Source of the DNA: CAVVST01 sp963750995
GTDB taxonomy: Bacteria; Acidobacteriota; Vicinamibacteria; Vicinamibacterales; UBA2999
Length of the DNA: 64,000 bases
Assembly: GCA_963750995.1 (NCBI GenBank)
Contig: CAVVST010000003.1
Coordinates: 62,001-126,000, forward strand
Reading direction: 5' to 3'
Below, one piece after another: positions 25,938-36,063 of this stretch (the stretch's first letter is position 1; each line of letters opens with the position of its first letter). The notes under the pieces are model-generated. The model saw only the letters and a program-made list of their open reading frames with translations. It had not been told where the DNA came from and did not search any database. The translations under genes and the position numbers were made by a program.

Positions 25938-26803
25938 ACACTTCAGCTCTTATCCGGCGGCTGGCCACGGTCGGCGCGGCGATCGTCCTGGCCGGCGCAG
26001 TCGTATCCGCCCAAGCTCAGGACTCGTTGGAGCTCCGCGTCCGGAACCTGTACGCGTCGGCCGAGTACGACCAGGCGCTGTCGGCGATTGGAGACTCGCA
26101 AGATCCCGCGGCGCAGCAGTACCGGGCGTTGTGCCTGCTCGCTCTCGGCCGCCAGGCCGATGCCGAGGCGGCGCTCGAGCGGCTGATCGCGTCGGCGCCC
26201 GAGTTCACGTTGTCCGCCGAAGACATGCCGCCCAGGTTCGTCGCGCTGTTCGCGCAGCAGCGCCGCGAGATCGTCCCGGGCGTCGTTCGCAAGCTGTTTG
26301 CGGAAGCGCGAGAGGATTACCGCGCCAAGGCCTACGATCGCGCGTTGCCGCAGTTCAAGAAGGTGCTGGCGCTGTCGTCGGACGCCGAAGTGCGCGACGT
26401 GGAAGGCCTCGACGATCTCCGCCTCCTGGCCGAAAGCTTCATCGATATCGCGACCGCGTCCGAGTCGCCCGAGCCGACGGTGATCGCTTCTGCAGCGCCG
26501 GCCGCTGCCCTCCGAGCATCTGCACCGGTGCGTCGGCCGACGTTGCCAGTCGCGATCAGGCAGGAGATGCCACCGTGGCCATCCGCTATCCCGGTGCGCA
26601 CGGCGCTGTCAGGCAGCGTGCGGATCAGAATCAACAGCAGCGGACGGGTCATATCGGCGACGATGGTTCGGACCATCGAGCCGCGATACGACGCGCGCGT
26701 ACTGGCGGCGACGCATTTCTGGGAGTACAAACCCGCGACCGCCAGCGGTGTTCCGGTCGAAGCCGAATCGACCGTCGAGATCAACATCAGCCCGACGCGT
26801 TGA
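25934..26803 (+). CDS. TonB C-terminal-domain protein with helical repeat region
   Basis: The 289-residue protein has a leader (LAGAVVSAQAQ) followed by an Ala-rich helical, TPR-like region (about 35-170). It ends with a TonB C-terminal-like fold (about 205-289: SGSVRIRINSSGRVIS...FWEYKPATASGVPVE). It lacks the membrane anchor and proline spacer of classical TonB, so a secreted or periplasmic role is more likely than direct energy transfer. It is coupled to the PEGA gene. Confidence 0.78.
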   Translation: MNTSALIRRLATVGAAIVLAGAVVSAQAQDSLELRVRNLYASAEYDQALSAIGDSQDPAAQQYRALCLLALGRQADAEAALERLIASAPEFTLSAEDMPPRFVALFAQQRREIVPGVVRKLFAEAREDYRAKAYDRALPQFKKVLALSSDAEVRDVEGLDDLRLLAESFIDIATASESPEPTVIASAAPAAALRASAPVRRPTLPVAIRQEMPPWPSAIPVRTALSGSVRIRINSSGRVISATMVRTIEPRYDARVLAATHFWEYKPATASGVPVEAESTVEINISPTR

Positions 26804-26805
26804 TC

Positions 26806-26833
26806 TCGAGGCCGACCTGAAGGTCGGCCTCGA
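26806..26833. terminator. hairpin just after the TonB-like gene
   Basis: TCGAGGCCGACC, TGAA, GGTCGGCCTCGA forms a perfect 12-base stem 3 bases after the stop codon. No T-run follows, so it is either a weak terminator or a repeat of the GTCCGCC family. Confidence 0.5.
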
Positions 26834-26845
26834 CAGCCTAAAGAC

Positions 26846-26946
26846 CTTCAAACCACGACGGCACGACGAACACCACGATCTGAGCGTTCGTGGCCGTGGC
26901 CGTCGTGATCGTCGTGGTTACGCGTCGCGTCCGGCTTTAGCCGGAC
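26846..26946. repeat. CCACGACG element plus GTCCGGC palindrome
   Basis: A copy of the CCACGACG inverted repeat (26848-26920) is directly followed by GTCCGGCTTTAGCCGGAC (26929-26946). Both lie in the convergent gap between the TonB-like gene and the class II aldolase. Confidence 0.75.
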
Positions 26947-26952
26947 CCCCGG

Positions 26953-27606
26953 TTACAACTTCGAGTGGTAATGGTCCCAGGTCTTCTTGAACAGGCTGGG
27001 ACTCCAGAGCTTGTCGCGGCTGGCCTTCTGCTCCGCCTCGCTGAACACGTACGGCTCGCCGATCTGCATCGCCATGTACTGGCGGTAGGCGTTCTCCTCG
27101 ACATACGCGGCCAGCGCGAAGCATTCGACGATGTCGGCGCCGACGACGACGACGCCGTGGGCCTTGAGGAGAACGGCCGGGCGCTGGCCGAGTGTGGCGG
27201 CGAGCTTTTCCCCCATCGGTCGGGTGTTGACCGACAGCGGCGTGTCCATCAGCGGCATATCGCCGAGCAGCACGCCTTGCGCGTACACCGGCTGGTACTT
27301 GACGCCGGTCATCGTCAGGAAGGTGGACCACTGCGGATGCGTGTGCATGATCGCCTGCACGTCAGGCCGCGCGCGATAGATCTCGGAATGAATATGGAAC
27401 TCGAGCGGCGGCTTCGCCGTCCCCTCGAGGAGGTTCCCGTCGAAATCGACCGTGACGATGTCGGCGGCGGTCAGCGCGCCGCGGACCGACGCGCCGGAGT
27501 TAATGTAGAACGAACTGCCGTCCCGCCTGGCGCTGGCGTGGCCGTTGTGATCGATATAGCCGGCGCGTTCGAGCATCCGGATCGCATCGACGAGCTGTGC
27601 CTTCAT
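26953..27606 (-). CDS. class II aldolase/adducin-family protein (2 of 3)
   Basis: The 217-residue protein has the family's His pair (IMHTHPQWSTF), a LLKAHGVVVVG loop and the N-terminal DHNGHASARR region; acidic and aromatic residues at the C-terminus complete the fold. The length is typical of fuculose/ribulose phosphate aldolase relatives and of small-acid decarboxylases. It differs clearly from the other two copies. It follows the TonB-dependent receptor by 54 bases in the same direction, so a link between uptake and breakdown is possible. Confidence 0.8.
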   Translation of the reverse strand: MKAQLVDAIRMLERAGYIDHNGHASARRDGSSFYINSGASVRGALTAADIVTVDFDGNLLEGTAKPPLEFHIHSEIYRARPDVQAIMHTHPQWSTFLTMTGVKYQPVYAQGVLLGDMPLMDTPLSVNTRPMGEKLAATLGQRPAVLLKAHGVVVVGADIVECFALAAYVEENAYRQYMAMQIGEPYVFSEAEQKASRDKLWSPSLFKKTWDHYHSKL

Positions 27607-27660
27607 GGCGCGGTAGGGTCCCCGGTCGAACGGCCCGCCGGGTACCGGCGGGCCGGTTGA

Positions 27661-30600
27661 TTAGAAATCGAACTGGCCGCCGAACTTGAGCATCCGGCCG
27701 CCCATCACCTGGACGACGTTCATCCACTGCGGACCGTAGCGGGTCGTCTGGTTGAGAACACTGCTGGCGTTCAGCGCGTTGTAGAGATCGAGATTCGCGG
27801 TCAACCGTGCCTTCCCAGCCACGAACGTCCGGCTCACGCGCAGGTCCACCTGCTGCAGCCGCGGCTCGAAGATGGTGTTCGGTGGAACAAGGTCGATCGC
27901 GACGTTGGTGCGCCCCACCAGGTTGCGCCCGAGCGACGGCGCGATCTCGGCGTTGACCGCCAGGTACGTCGTATTGACGGGCATGCCCGGAATGTTCTGG
28001 TAGACCGCGCTCGTCTGCAGGCTCCAGGGCAGCGGGTAGACCACCATGAACTTCGTCTGCGTCGCGGCCGCCCACGGCCGCGTCACCCGGCAATAGCCGG
28101 GGACCGTGGCTGTGATCACCGCGGGGTCGTTCCGCAAGCCGAAGCCGGTGTCGGCGTCCTGCGGATAGTCCACGGTCGCGCAGCTGTCCTCGACGGTCCG
28201 GCCCTATGCTCACGCCGCCCTGGAAGATCCCGCCCCCGCCGAACCGCGTGTTGAGGCTGACGTCGATGCCGTTGAAGACTTCGCTGCGATCGCCGTAATG
28301 CGAGGCCTGTGTCACGAGGTTGTCGACGAGTCCGAACTTCGGCGGCTTGATGTCATAGAGCCCGCAGATCGGTTTGCCGCTGACACTGTCGGGCAGCCGG
28401 CTGTCGGTTGGCGCGGTGATGCAGAAATGATCGTAATCGGCCGGCGTCACCGCCAGGTTGTCGGTGACGAGGAAGTTGCCGTACCACGTGCGGTAGTAGC
28501 CGAGGTTGAGCGCCATGTTCGGGCGCAGCTCGTGCTGCAGCGCCAGCGAGGTCTGCCAGTTGTAGCTGTCCTTGTTGAAGCCGCCCAGCGAATCGGGCGC
28601 GCGTCCGACCGTGGCCGGCCGCACCAGGCCAAACGTGAGATCCGACAGCGGGCCACATTCGCCATTCGCAACCGGGCTCCGCAGGTCGCAGTCGGGGACG
28701 AAATCGCGGTTGCCGTCGGTCCAGGTGCGATTGGCGCTCTGCGCCATGTTCTGCAGCGGGTTGCCCACCGCGCCGGTGTTGCGCGGCGTATAGCGGCCAA
28801 GCGACGCCTTGACCGCGGTCTTGCCGGTGCCAAAGACGTCGTACGCCAACCCGAGCCGCGGGTTCACGTTGGTCCAGTTCGGCGAATCCTCCACCGCCTC
28901 GGTGTGACGCTCGGGCACGAAGTAGCCGGCGGGCAGCGTCTGCTCAGGGATCGATCCGTTGAAGTTGTTGAAGCGGACACCCAGGTTGAGCGTCAGCTTC
29001 CGCACCGTCCACTGGTCCTGCGCGAACAGCGCCAGGTCGCGCGCGGTCTCCCATTCGCCGTACGGCACCGCCCACAACGTGATCTGCGTCGGCACCATGT
29101 TGCGAACCGTATATCCACGGGCGCCGTTGATCTGGTCCGCATCCCGGTAGCGGTTGGGCAGGCGGCCCAGGTTGTACTGGCTGCGCTCGAAGCCCGCCTT
29201 CAGGTTATGCGACCCGGTGATGTACGAGGCGGTGGCGCGCTGGAAGTAGAACTCGCGCTTCAAGGTGGTGTAGTTGCCGCCGGCGGTGTTGATCGAGACG
29301 GCGCGCGAGCCCCACCGGTAATTGTTGGCAAGCTCCGTCACCTGGATGACGTTCGGCGCCACGCCCGGTTCCCGCTTGGTCGTGTTGTGGAACGCCTGCA
29401 TCGAGACAGACGACTCGAACAGCAGCCGGTTGGTCGCCGGGAACGTCCAGCTGACACTGGGAAAGGTGTTGGGATTGTAGTGATGCTCACCGGTGGCCTC
29501 GGGCGCTGCTAGGACACCGCCCTGCGGGGCGAGCAGGAACATGAAGCAGCTGCAGTTCTTGTTCGCCGTGACCGCTGCAACGATCTTGTGCTTGCGCGCG
29601 GCCTGCCACGTCAGGCGCAGGCTGTGATCGGCGTAGTGGTCGTCGGTATATGCCGGTTGGTTCAGGTCGGGCTCGTAGGCGAACACGTCGAAGACGGGAT
29701 CCCTGCTGATATCGATGCCCTGGAGCTTGTTGTAGTAATTGCCCTGCTGAAACTGGCCGACGCTGGAATACCGGTAAGCATAGAAGAACCACAGCTTGTC
29801 ACGCTTGATCGGGCCGCCCAGGCCGCCGCCCATGTCCACCAGCTTCTTCAGCCCGGGCGCAGCCGTCAGCGCGCGGGCGCGCAGATCGTCGGTGATGTTT
29901 TCGCTCTGGAGACCGGGATCCGAGAACGCCGCATTCATGTTGCCCGAGAAAATGTTGCCGCCGTCCCGCGGGACGATCTTCACCTGGACGCCGCCGGTCT
30001 GCGCCTCGGCTGACATCCCGCTGGTTTCAATGCTGACTTCCTGGAAGGTCTGGTTGTTCAGGCTGAAGACGCCACCGGTCTGGATCTTGGTGTTCACTCC
30101 GTCCTGCACATACGAGATGTCGCCGGCACGCTGGCCGTGGACGCCAAACTGGCCGCGCTCGCCGGCCACTCCGCCGACATCGTGGAGCGTGGTGGTTTCG
30201 AGCGTCGCCCCCGCGATCAGCGCAGCGTATTGCCCGACGCGGCCGGTCGTCGGGATCGCCGTCAGCGTTTCCCTGTCCACCGTCGTCTGCGTCCGGACGT
30301 TGCGGATATCGACGACCGGCGCTTCTCCCGACACCGTGATCGTTTCCTCCAGGGTCCCCAGGCTCAGTTCGGCGTTGACAGTCGCGGTGAATCCGGCGGT
30401 CAACTCGATGCCTTCACGCCGCAGCGTGCTGAAGCCCGGCAGGGTGAAGGTGACGACGTAGGCGCCGGGCCGCAGGTCGACGAACGTATACAGGCCCTGG
30501 CCGTCGGTGACGACCGTGCGGGAACCTTCGATGAGCGCGGGGCTCGAGGCTTCCACGGTGACGCCCGGAAGCGCGCCGCCGGACACGTCGCGAACCGCAC

Positions 30601-30697
30601 CAGCGATTCCCGACTGCTGCGCCACCGCTTCGGCGGGCATCAGCACACCACAGGCGATGATCAGCAGGGCGCCGAGGTGCTGGCGGGACAATGTCAT
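27661..30697 (-). CDS. TonB-dependent receptor with N-terminal carboxypeptidase-like domain, frameshifted
   Basis: About 1010 residues after repair of a one-base shift near 28200. It has a signal peptide (1-27), a carboxypeptidase regulatory-like beta-sandwich (about 30-110), a plug domain with QTTVDRETLTAIPTTGR, and a large outer-membrane beta-barrel ending in F (FGGQFDF). This is the SusC-like/CarboxypepD form common in Acidobacteriota, importing or exporting sizeable ligands. The start has GGAGGGTCACC upstream. Both sides of the shift are well conserved, so the shift is probably a sequencing error. The ligand is unknown. Confidence 0.85.
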
Positions 30698-30886
30698 GGT
30701 GACCCTCCGGTCGAAACCGAAACAGGTTGGATGAGCGGCGCGCAGTCCGCCGGAGGCTACGGTGCCGCATCCGGAATGTCAAGCCATCCATGAGCCATCC
30801 ATGAGGTATCTCGCCGCGCAGCCGTGCTACTATCGCCGGCCGGGGTCGCCCGTCGCGCTGCACTTCCGAGCGTGGGAGAACGATGC

Positions 30887-31291
30887 ATGACGATCAGTAA
30901 CCGGTGGATGATGGCACTGCCGTGCGCAGCGATTTTCCTGGGAGCGCCGGTCGTGGCGCACCACTCGTTCGCGACGCAGTACGACATCAACAAGCCAATC
31001 GAAATGCGCGGGACGGTCACCAAGGTGGAATGGACCAACCCGCACGCGCGCTTCTACATCGACGTCAAGAACGAGAAGGGCGAGGTCGCCAACTGGAACT
31101 GGGAAATGGCCAGTCCCAACGTGCTGGCCCGCAACGGCTGGAAGCCCAACACGCTCAAACTCGGCGACGAGATCACGGTCGGCGGTTACATGGCGCGTAC
31201 CGCGCCGAGGATGGCGATCGCGGGCGCCATCACCGACGCCAGCGGGAAACCGCTGTTCGCCTCGGCCCAGGCCGACCTGCCGCCGCGGTAA
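30887..31291 (+). CDS. DUF6152 family secreted protein
   Basis: The 134-residue protein has a signal peptide (1-24) and the family's start of the mature chain, HHSFATQYDINKPIE, followed by a small beta-barrel (VTKVEWTNPHARFYIDVK... ITVGGYMART). Its function is unknown; such proteins often accompany secreted proteins like the next gene. It leads a rightward cluster of three secreted products and is divergent from the TonB receptor. Confidence 0.85.
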   Translation: MTISNRWMMALPCAAIFLGAPVVAHHSFATQYDINKPIEMRGTVTKVEWTNPHARFYIDVKNEKGEVANWNWEMASPNVLARNGWKPNTLKLGDEITVGGYMARTAPRMAIAGAITDASGKPLFASAQADLPPR

Positions 31292-31340
31292 CCTCGCGCG
31301 GCGTTGCGGCCGCAATCGCCGTACAACCAGGAGATCTGCC

Positions 31341-32150
31341 GTGCGTAAACATCGTGCCGTGTTCGCGATCGTGGCTGCGGCCGCATTCATCGCGCCGCTT
31401 CAGGCGCAGATCACCGTCCCCAAAACGCCGCCGCCGACCCAGCGCGCGGGCGGCAACATCACCGCGAAGCCGACGGAAGGTCCCTTGCCGCGCCAGGCCA
31501 ACGGCCGGCCGGATCTGACCGGGATGTGGCTGCGCCGCGGCGGTATCGGCGACATCCGGCAGGGCCTGAAACCGGGCGAGACGCTGCCGCTGCTGCCCGA
31601 GACGGTGGCGCGCATGCGTAAGCTGCTGGCGAAGGACGATCCGCAGTTGCACTGCCTGCCGCTGCCAACGCCGCGCGCCAACCCCTACCCGTTCCGCTTC
31701 GTCGAAACGCCGACGCACATCTTCATCCTGAACGAGTCGATGCACGGCTTCCGGCAGATCTTCATGGACGGCCGGGGTCACCCGCCCGCCGACGAGCTGA
31801 CGCCGTCGTGGCACGGTCATTCGATCGGCCGCTGGGAAGGCGACACGCTGGCCGTCGACACCGTTGGATTCCACGCGTCGACCTGGTTCGACAATTACGG
31901 CCACCTGCACAGCGACAAGATGCACGTGAGCGAGCGGTTCACCCGCCGCGACCTCGGCAACCTCGACATCGACATCACGATCGACGATCCCGGCGCCTAC
32001 TCGCGTTCCTTCACCCTGCACTTCAACGCACAGCTGATGGCGGGGCACGAGTTGATGGAATACATCTGCGAGGAGAACAACCAGGACCTCAACTACATAG
32101 AAGGCCTGGCGGCGCCGGGCCTCGAGGCGGAAAAAGCCGGCGCCAAATAG
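31341..32150 (+). CDS. secreted protein of unknown function (paralogue of 59278 gene)
   Basis: The 269-residue protein starts at GTG 31341 with AGGAG upstream and has a signal peptide. The mature chain begins PRQANGRPDLTGMW and carries FRQIFMDGR, GHSIGRWEGDTLAVDTVGF, ERFTRRDLG and the ending ELMEYICEENNQD. These motifs recur in the protein at 59278-60090 (FRQIFMDGR, GHSIGSFEGDSLVVDTVGF). The family is common near DUF6152 genes; its activity is unknown. It follows DUF6152 by 49 bases. Confidence 0.8.
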   Translation: MRKHRAVFAIVAAAAFIAPLQAQITVPKTPPPTQRAGGNITAKPTEGPLPRQANGRPDLTGMWLRRGGIGDIRQGLKPGETLPLLPETVARMRKLLAKDDPQLHCLPLPTPRANPYPFRFVETPTHIFILNESMHGFRQIFMDGRGHPPADELTPSWHGHSIGRWEGDTLAVDTVGFHASTWFDNYGHLHSDKMHVSERFTRRDLGNLDIDITIDDPGAYSRSFTLHFNAQLMAGHELMEYICEENNQDLNYIEGLAAPGLEAEKAGAK

Positions 32151-32210
32151 CGCTTCGTCCGGCTCACCACGCGAACGAGAGTTCGCGCTGATTGCAGCGG
32201 CAGGCAGCCT

Positions 32211-33911
32211 ATGACTAAGACACGGTTCTTCGTCCTGTTGGCGGCGGTCGTCATCCTCATCGTTGTCTGGCGCACGGCCGCGCAGTCAGCGCCGGTTGCG
32301 CTGACCGGCGTCGTCAGCTCACAGCCGGAAGGCGCGATGGAAGGGGTGCTCGTCAGCGCCAAGCGCGCCGGTTCCACTGTCACCGTCACGGTGGCCACCG
32401 ACGCGCAGGGGCGCTATGTTTTCCCTCGCGCTCGCCTCGAGCCCGGTGCATACGCGATTCGCATTCGCGCGATTGGCTACGAGCTCGAGGAATCCGGCTC
32501 CGCGCAGATCGCGGCGCAGCAGCCGACGCAACTCGATCTGACACTTCGGAAGACGCAGGACCTGGCGTCGCAGCTCTCGAACGGCGAGTGGTTCATGAGC
32601 TGGCCGGGCAGCGTCGAGATGAAGAACGGCCTGCTGAACTGCACGCAGTGCCACGGCCTGAACCTGATCGCACGGTCCAAGTACACGGCGCAGGAGTGGC
32701 CCGCCGTCCTCGAACGGATGGGACGATTCTCACAGGGCAGCGTGCCGGGGCGGCCCCAGCTTCGACCCGGCCGCGCGTCAGGAAGCCCGATCCTCGCGCA
32801 GAGCATGGCGGGACGCGAAGGCGAGCCGCCGGTCCAGCGCGAGCTGATCGCCAAGACTGCTGAATATCTCTCCACCGTCAATCTCAGCTCGTCGTCCACG
32901 TGGCCGTACAAGCTGAAGACGTATCCGCGTCCCAGAGGAAAGTCCACGCGCGTGATCGTCACCGAGTACGACCTGCCGCGCCCCGAGGCGATGCCTCATG
33001 ATGCTGTCGCGGACGCGAACGGCCTGGTCTGGTACGCCGACTTCGGTTCCCAGGTCCTGGGCGTGCTCAATCCGAAAGACGCGCAGGTCACCGACTATCC
33101 GATGCCGATCACCAAGCCGGGAGCCCCGTTTGGCTCGCTCGACCTCGTGCTCGACAAGCAGGGCAACGTCTGGATGGGAACGATGTACCAGGGCAGTCTC
33201 GCGAAATTCGACGTCAACACGAAGAAGTTTCAGACCTGGGGTTCGCCGACTTACCAGGAGCGCGACGAAGCGCGGATCGCGATGGTGATGCCGATCAACC
33301 ACGACGTCGACGGGCAAGTCTGGATCGGCGGCGACAGCGAGTACCAGGTCGACGTGAAGACGGGCCAGTGGAAGCCGGTGGACTATTCGGTGGGTCTGAA
33401 AGACCGGCGACTGCTCCGCGAGCTGAGCTCGTACGGCGTGGCGTCGGATTCGAAGAACAACTTCTACGGCCTGAATCTGAACGGCACCTACATCATCAAG
33501 GTGGACGCAAAGACGAAGCAGGTCACCCCGTTCCCGACCCCCACGCCTAACGCCGGCCCCCGGCGCGGGCACATGGACGCGCAGGATCGGCTGTGGTTCG
33601 CTGAGTTCCGCGGCAACAAGATCGGCATGTTCGATACGAAGACGGAGACGTTCCGGGAATGGGCGGTGCCGACACCGTGGACGAATGTCTACGACGCTGT
33701 CGCCGACACGTCGGGCTATGCCTGGGCCGGCGGGATGAACAACGATCTGATCGTGCGCGTGAACACGACGACCGGTGAGACCGTGGAATACCTGCTGCCG
33801 CGAGCAACCAATATTCGGCGCGTCAACGTCGACAACGCCACGAGCACCCCGACCTTCTGGATCGGAAACAACCTCGGGGCGACGATCATCAGAGTTGAGC
33901 CGCTGGAATAG
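32211..33911 (+). CDS. heme c plus Vgb-like beta-propeller fusion protein
   Basis: The 566-residue protein is anchored by one N-terminal membrane segment or leader (7-24). Next come a carboxypeptidase regulatory-like beta-sandwich (about 28-112) and a cytochrome-like segment with CTQCH (C144, C147, H148). A virginiamycin B lyase-like six-bladed propeller fills about residues 250-566 (repeats such as NGLVWYADFGSQVLGVLNP and DRLWFAEFRGNKIGMFD). It probably acts outside the membrane, perhaps as a redox-linked sensor or lyase. It is the last gene of the DUF6152 cluster. Confidence 0.8.
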   Translation: MTKTRFFVLLAAVVILIVVWRTAAQSAPVALTGVVSSQPEGAMEGVLVSAKRAGSTVTVTVATDAQGRYVFPRARLEPGAYAIRIRAIGYELEESGSAQIAAQQPTQLDLTLRKTQDLASQLSNGEWFMSWPGSVEMKNGLLNCTQCHGLNLIARSKYTAQEWPAVLERMGRFSQGSVPGRPQLRPGRASGSPILAQSMAGREGEPPVQRELIAKTAEYLSTVNLSSSSTWPYKLKTYPRPRGKSTRVIVTEYDLPRPEAMPHDAVADANGLVWYADFGSQVLGVLNPKDAQVTDYPMPITKPGAPFGSLDLVLDKQGNVWMGTMYQGSLAKFDVNTKKFQTWGSPTYQERDEARIAMVMPINHDVDGQVWIGGDSEYQVDVKTGQWKPVDYSVGLKDRRLLRELSSYGVASDSKNNFYGLNLNGTYIIKVDAKTKQVTPFPTPTPNAGPRRGHMDAQDRLWFAEFRGNKIGMFDTKTETFREWAVPTPWTNVYDAVADTSGYAWAGGMNNDLIVRVNTTTGETVEYLLPRATNIRRVNVDNATSTPTFWIGNNLGATIIRVEPLE

Positions 33912-33924
33912 AGGGCCCGGAGTT

Positions 33925-34066
33925 TTTACGGAGACACGGGTTCACAGGAGACGCAGAGGCACGGAGACGCACGGAAGGCGACTTCACGTGGCCTACGAGA
34001 ACAGTCATGACGCCGGTGACGCCGACCTGCGCCTTCTGTGAATCCGTTTCCTCCGTCAACCTCCGA
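33925..34066. repeat. ACGGAGACACGG inverted repeat element
   Basis: Imperfect arms (TTACGGAGACACGGGTTCAC near 33927, and GTGAATCCGTTTCCTCCGTC near 34038) flank CACGGAGACGCA repeats. It occupies the convergent gap between the Vgb-like gene and the class II aldolase gene. Confidence 0.65.
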
Positions 34067-34070
34067 TATC

Positions 34071-34784
34071 TCAGGGTGTCACGCGCCGCTTCCACAACTC
34101 CCACGATCTCCCCACCGTCGCCAGGTTGATCGCGTCCGCTAACCGTCCCTCCTCGGCATCGAGCGCGGCGATCGGTCCTCCCAGCGCCGCGGCCTGGAGC
34201 TGCACCCGCGCGCTGATCTCGGTGAACACGGCGCGAAACACCGCGGCCTGGATGCTCGGCCCGACGGCAATGAAGCCGTGCGCGCGCAGGAGCACGACTG
34301 CTTTGTCGGCGAGGGAGTCGGCGGCAGCGGCTCCCCGTTCGGCGCTGCTGATGACGATGTCGGAGATGCCGAAACGGTCGCGGATATCGAACACCGGAAC
34401 GCCCGCGGCCAGGAATGCCGCATTGTGATAGGTGGCGCGCATCGGCGTCGAGGTCAGCCCGAACGGGATCACCGCCGGGGAATGGCCGTGCGCGATGCCG
34501 ATGACGTCGGCACGCTTTCGATAGATCTCGCCGTGAAGATACCGCTCGATGAACGGCGTCCGTCCATGCGGGTCGCACGGGTGGCTGTCGAGCGTGAACT
34601 CCATGATGTCGGCGGGCGTGACCAGCGCCGGCGCGAGCGACCGCGACATCAGGAACCGCTGTGGATTGTCCGGGTGCCTCATCGAGACGTGCCCGGCCGC
34701 ATCGAAGACGCCCAGGTCGGCAAGGATACGGCTCGCGGCCGCGAGCTCCTCCGCCGCCGCGCCGAATGCTTCGTCTATCGCCAC
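34071..34784 (-). CDS. class II aldolase/adducin-family protein (3 of 3)
   Basis: The 237-residue protein starts at GTG 34784, inside the last codons of the alcohol dehydrogenase gene (10-base overlap), so translation is likely coupled. Family marks are AGHVSMRHPDNPQRF, AHGHSPAVIPFG and LLRAHGFIAVG. It is close to the copy at 18721 (HSPSVIPFG, SRARAPECIEVEDLMEFTL versus SRSLAPALVTPADIMEFTL). Coupling to an alcohol dehydrogenase suggests an aldehyde or alcohol metabolite is shared. Confidence 0.8.
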   Translation of the reverse strand: MAIDEAFGAAAEELAAASRILADLGVFDAAGHVSMRHPDNPQRFLMSRSLAPALVTPADIMEFTLDSHPCDPHGRTPFIERYLHGEIYRKRADVIGIAHGHSPAVIPFGLTSTPMRATYHNAAFLAAGVPVFDIRDRFGISDIVISSAERGAAAADSLADKAVVLLRAHGFIAVGPSIQAAVFRAVFTEISARVQLQAAALGGPIAALDAEEGRLADAINLATVGRSWELWKRRVTP

Positions 34785-35893
34785 GGCATGACGGAGACGT
34801 GGATCGCGCCGGCAGCGCCCTCCCCGCCCACCGACTTGATCGCGTAGTCCACCTCGGCGAGTCCGAACCGGTGGGTGGTGAGCAGGTCGAGCGGAAACCG
34901 GCCCGACGCCAGCAGCTGGAGTCCGAGCTCCACCGCACGGTAGGAGTGGCCGCGCGCGCTCTTGAGCGTGATTCCTTTCCGCGTCAGGCGTCCGATCGGG
35001 AAATCGGGGAACGTCGCATTGCCCTCGCCCTGGACGACCAGCGTCGCGGCCCTGCGCTTCGCCGCTTCGATCGCCAGCATCATCGGGCCCGACCCGCCCC
35101 CCGAGGTGCAATCGACGGCGACGTCGACGCCGCGCCCGCTGGTAATCTGCTGAATGCGTTCGAGCGCGGGTTCCCGCTGTACGTCGATCACGACATCCGC
35201 GCCGAGCAACGACGCGACCTCGAGCCGGCGCGCGTCCTTCGACGTGCCGGTGATGATGATGCAGCTCGCGCCCGCCGACTTGGCGGCCATCACGCAGCAT
35301 AGTCCCTGCTGCCCCGGACCCTGGATCAGCACCGTCGAACCGAAGCCGACGCCGCCGTCGAGCAGCGTCCACTGGATCCCGTTCGACATCGGCGTCGCGA
35401 TCCCGGCTTCCTCGGGCGACAACCCCTCGGGCACGCGGTGCAGCACGGCATTGAGCGGCAGATAGGCATAGTGGCTGAAACCGCCCCAGAGCGACGGCAC
35501 GGTGTCGATGGCGGTGTAGCCGTAGCGAATCGCCTTCGGGTCGTAGAACCACTCGGTGGCGGCACAGTGGCGGTACTCGCCCATGTGGTCCCACTCGCAA
35601 TGGCCGCACGGCAGGTAATGCTCGAGGAAGACGAAATCGCCCTCCTTGAATCCCTTGTGCTCGGCAAACAGGCGGCCGACCCTGGCGAGGGTGCCGACGT
35701 TTTCGTGCCCCATGATGAGCGGCGCGCCGCGCAGCGGCAGCCTGTACTGACTGACGTCAGTGCCGCAGACACCCGCGACCTCCACTTTCAGCAGGGCGGC
35801 GTCAGGCGGCAGGTCGGGTAGCTCGAATTCGCGCAGCTCGGTGGTGGATGCGGCAACCTTCAGCGCCGCCAGCGATTTTCCGGATACAGCCAT
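34775..35893 (-). CDS. zinc-dependent medium-chain alcohol dehydrogenase
   Basis: The 372-residue enzyme has the catalytic zinc site (CGTDVSQYRL with C43, then GHENVG), a structural-site-like Cys region reduced to CGHCEWDHMGEYRHC, and a nucleotide-binding GPGQQGLCCVMAAKSAG loop. It oxidises alcohols or reduces aldehydes with NAD(P). The altered structural zinc cysteines differ from classic yeast or liver enzymes. It is the first gene of a two-gene unit with a class II aldolase. Confidence 0.83.
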   Translation of the reverse strand: MAVSGKSLAALKVAASTTELREFELPDLPPDAALLKVEVAGVCGTDVSQYRLPLRGAPLIMGHENVGTLARVGRLFAEHKGFKEGDFVFLEHYLPCGHCEWDHMGEYRHCAATEWFYDPKAIRYGYTAIDTVPSLWGGFSHYAYLPLNAVLHRVPEGLSPEEAGIATPMSNGIQWTLLDGGVGFGSTVLIQGPGQQGLCCVMAAKSAGASCIIITGTSKDARRLEVASLLGADVVIDVQREPALERIQQITSGRGVDVAVDCTSGGGSGPMMLAIEAAKRRAATLVVQGEGNATFPDFPIGRLTRKGITLKSARGHSYRAVELGLQLLASGRFPLDLLTTHRFGLAEVDYAIKSVGGEGAAGAIHVSVMPWR

Positions 35894-35965
35894 CGCCCAG
35901 CATTGTATTCACTCGCCGCTTGCGCGCCAGCAGGGCAAGGGTCCATCATAGGCCCGCCTTCGCCA

Positions 35966-36030
35966 AGGTCGGGCCGCGGAGCGGCCCGACTAGCAGTGCT
36001 GGCTTGGCGATCCGCTTCGCGGATCGCCCG
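35966..36030. repeat. two adjacent hairpins upstream of a small secreted gene
   Basis: TCGGGCCGC-GGA-GCGGCCCGA (35971-35991) and GCGATCCGC-TTC-GCGGATCGC (36007-36027) are perfect 9-base stems with 3-base loops. They lie in the divergent gap before 36064 and could be repeats or leader structures. Confidence 0.65.
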
Positions 36031-36063
36031 CGGCGCGGCAGGCTGGCGCCCTGGAGGATCGTC

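Noticed and set aside
27500..28200. Extended C-terminus of the TonB receptor frame (RRGQLRDRGLSAGRRH...)
   Set aside because: The frame turns Arg/Gly-rich after 28200 and runs through the next gene, while another frame keeps barrel strands to FGGQFDF; a frameshift explains it.
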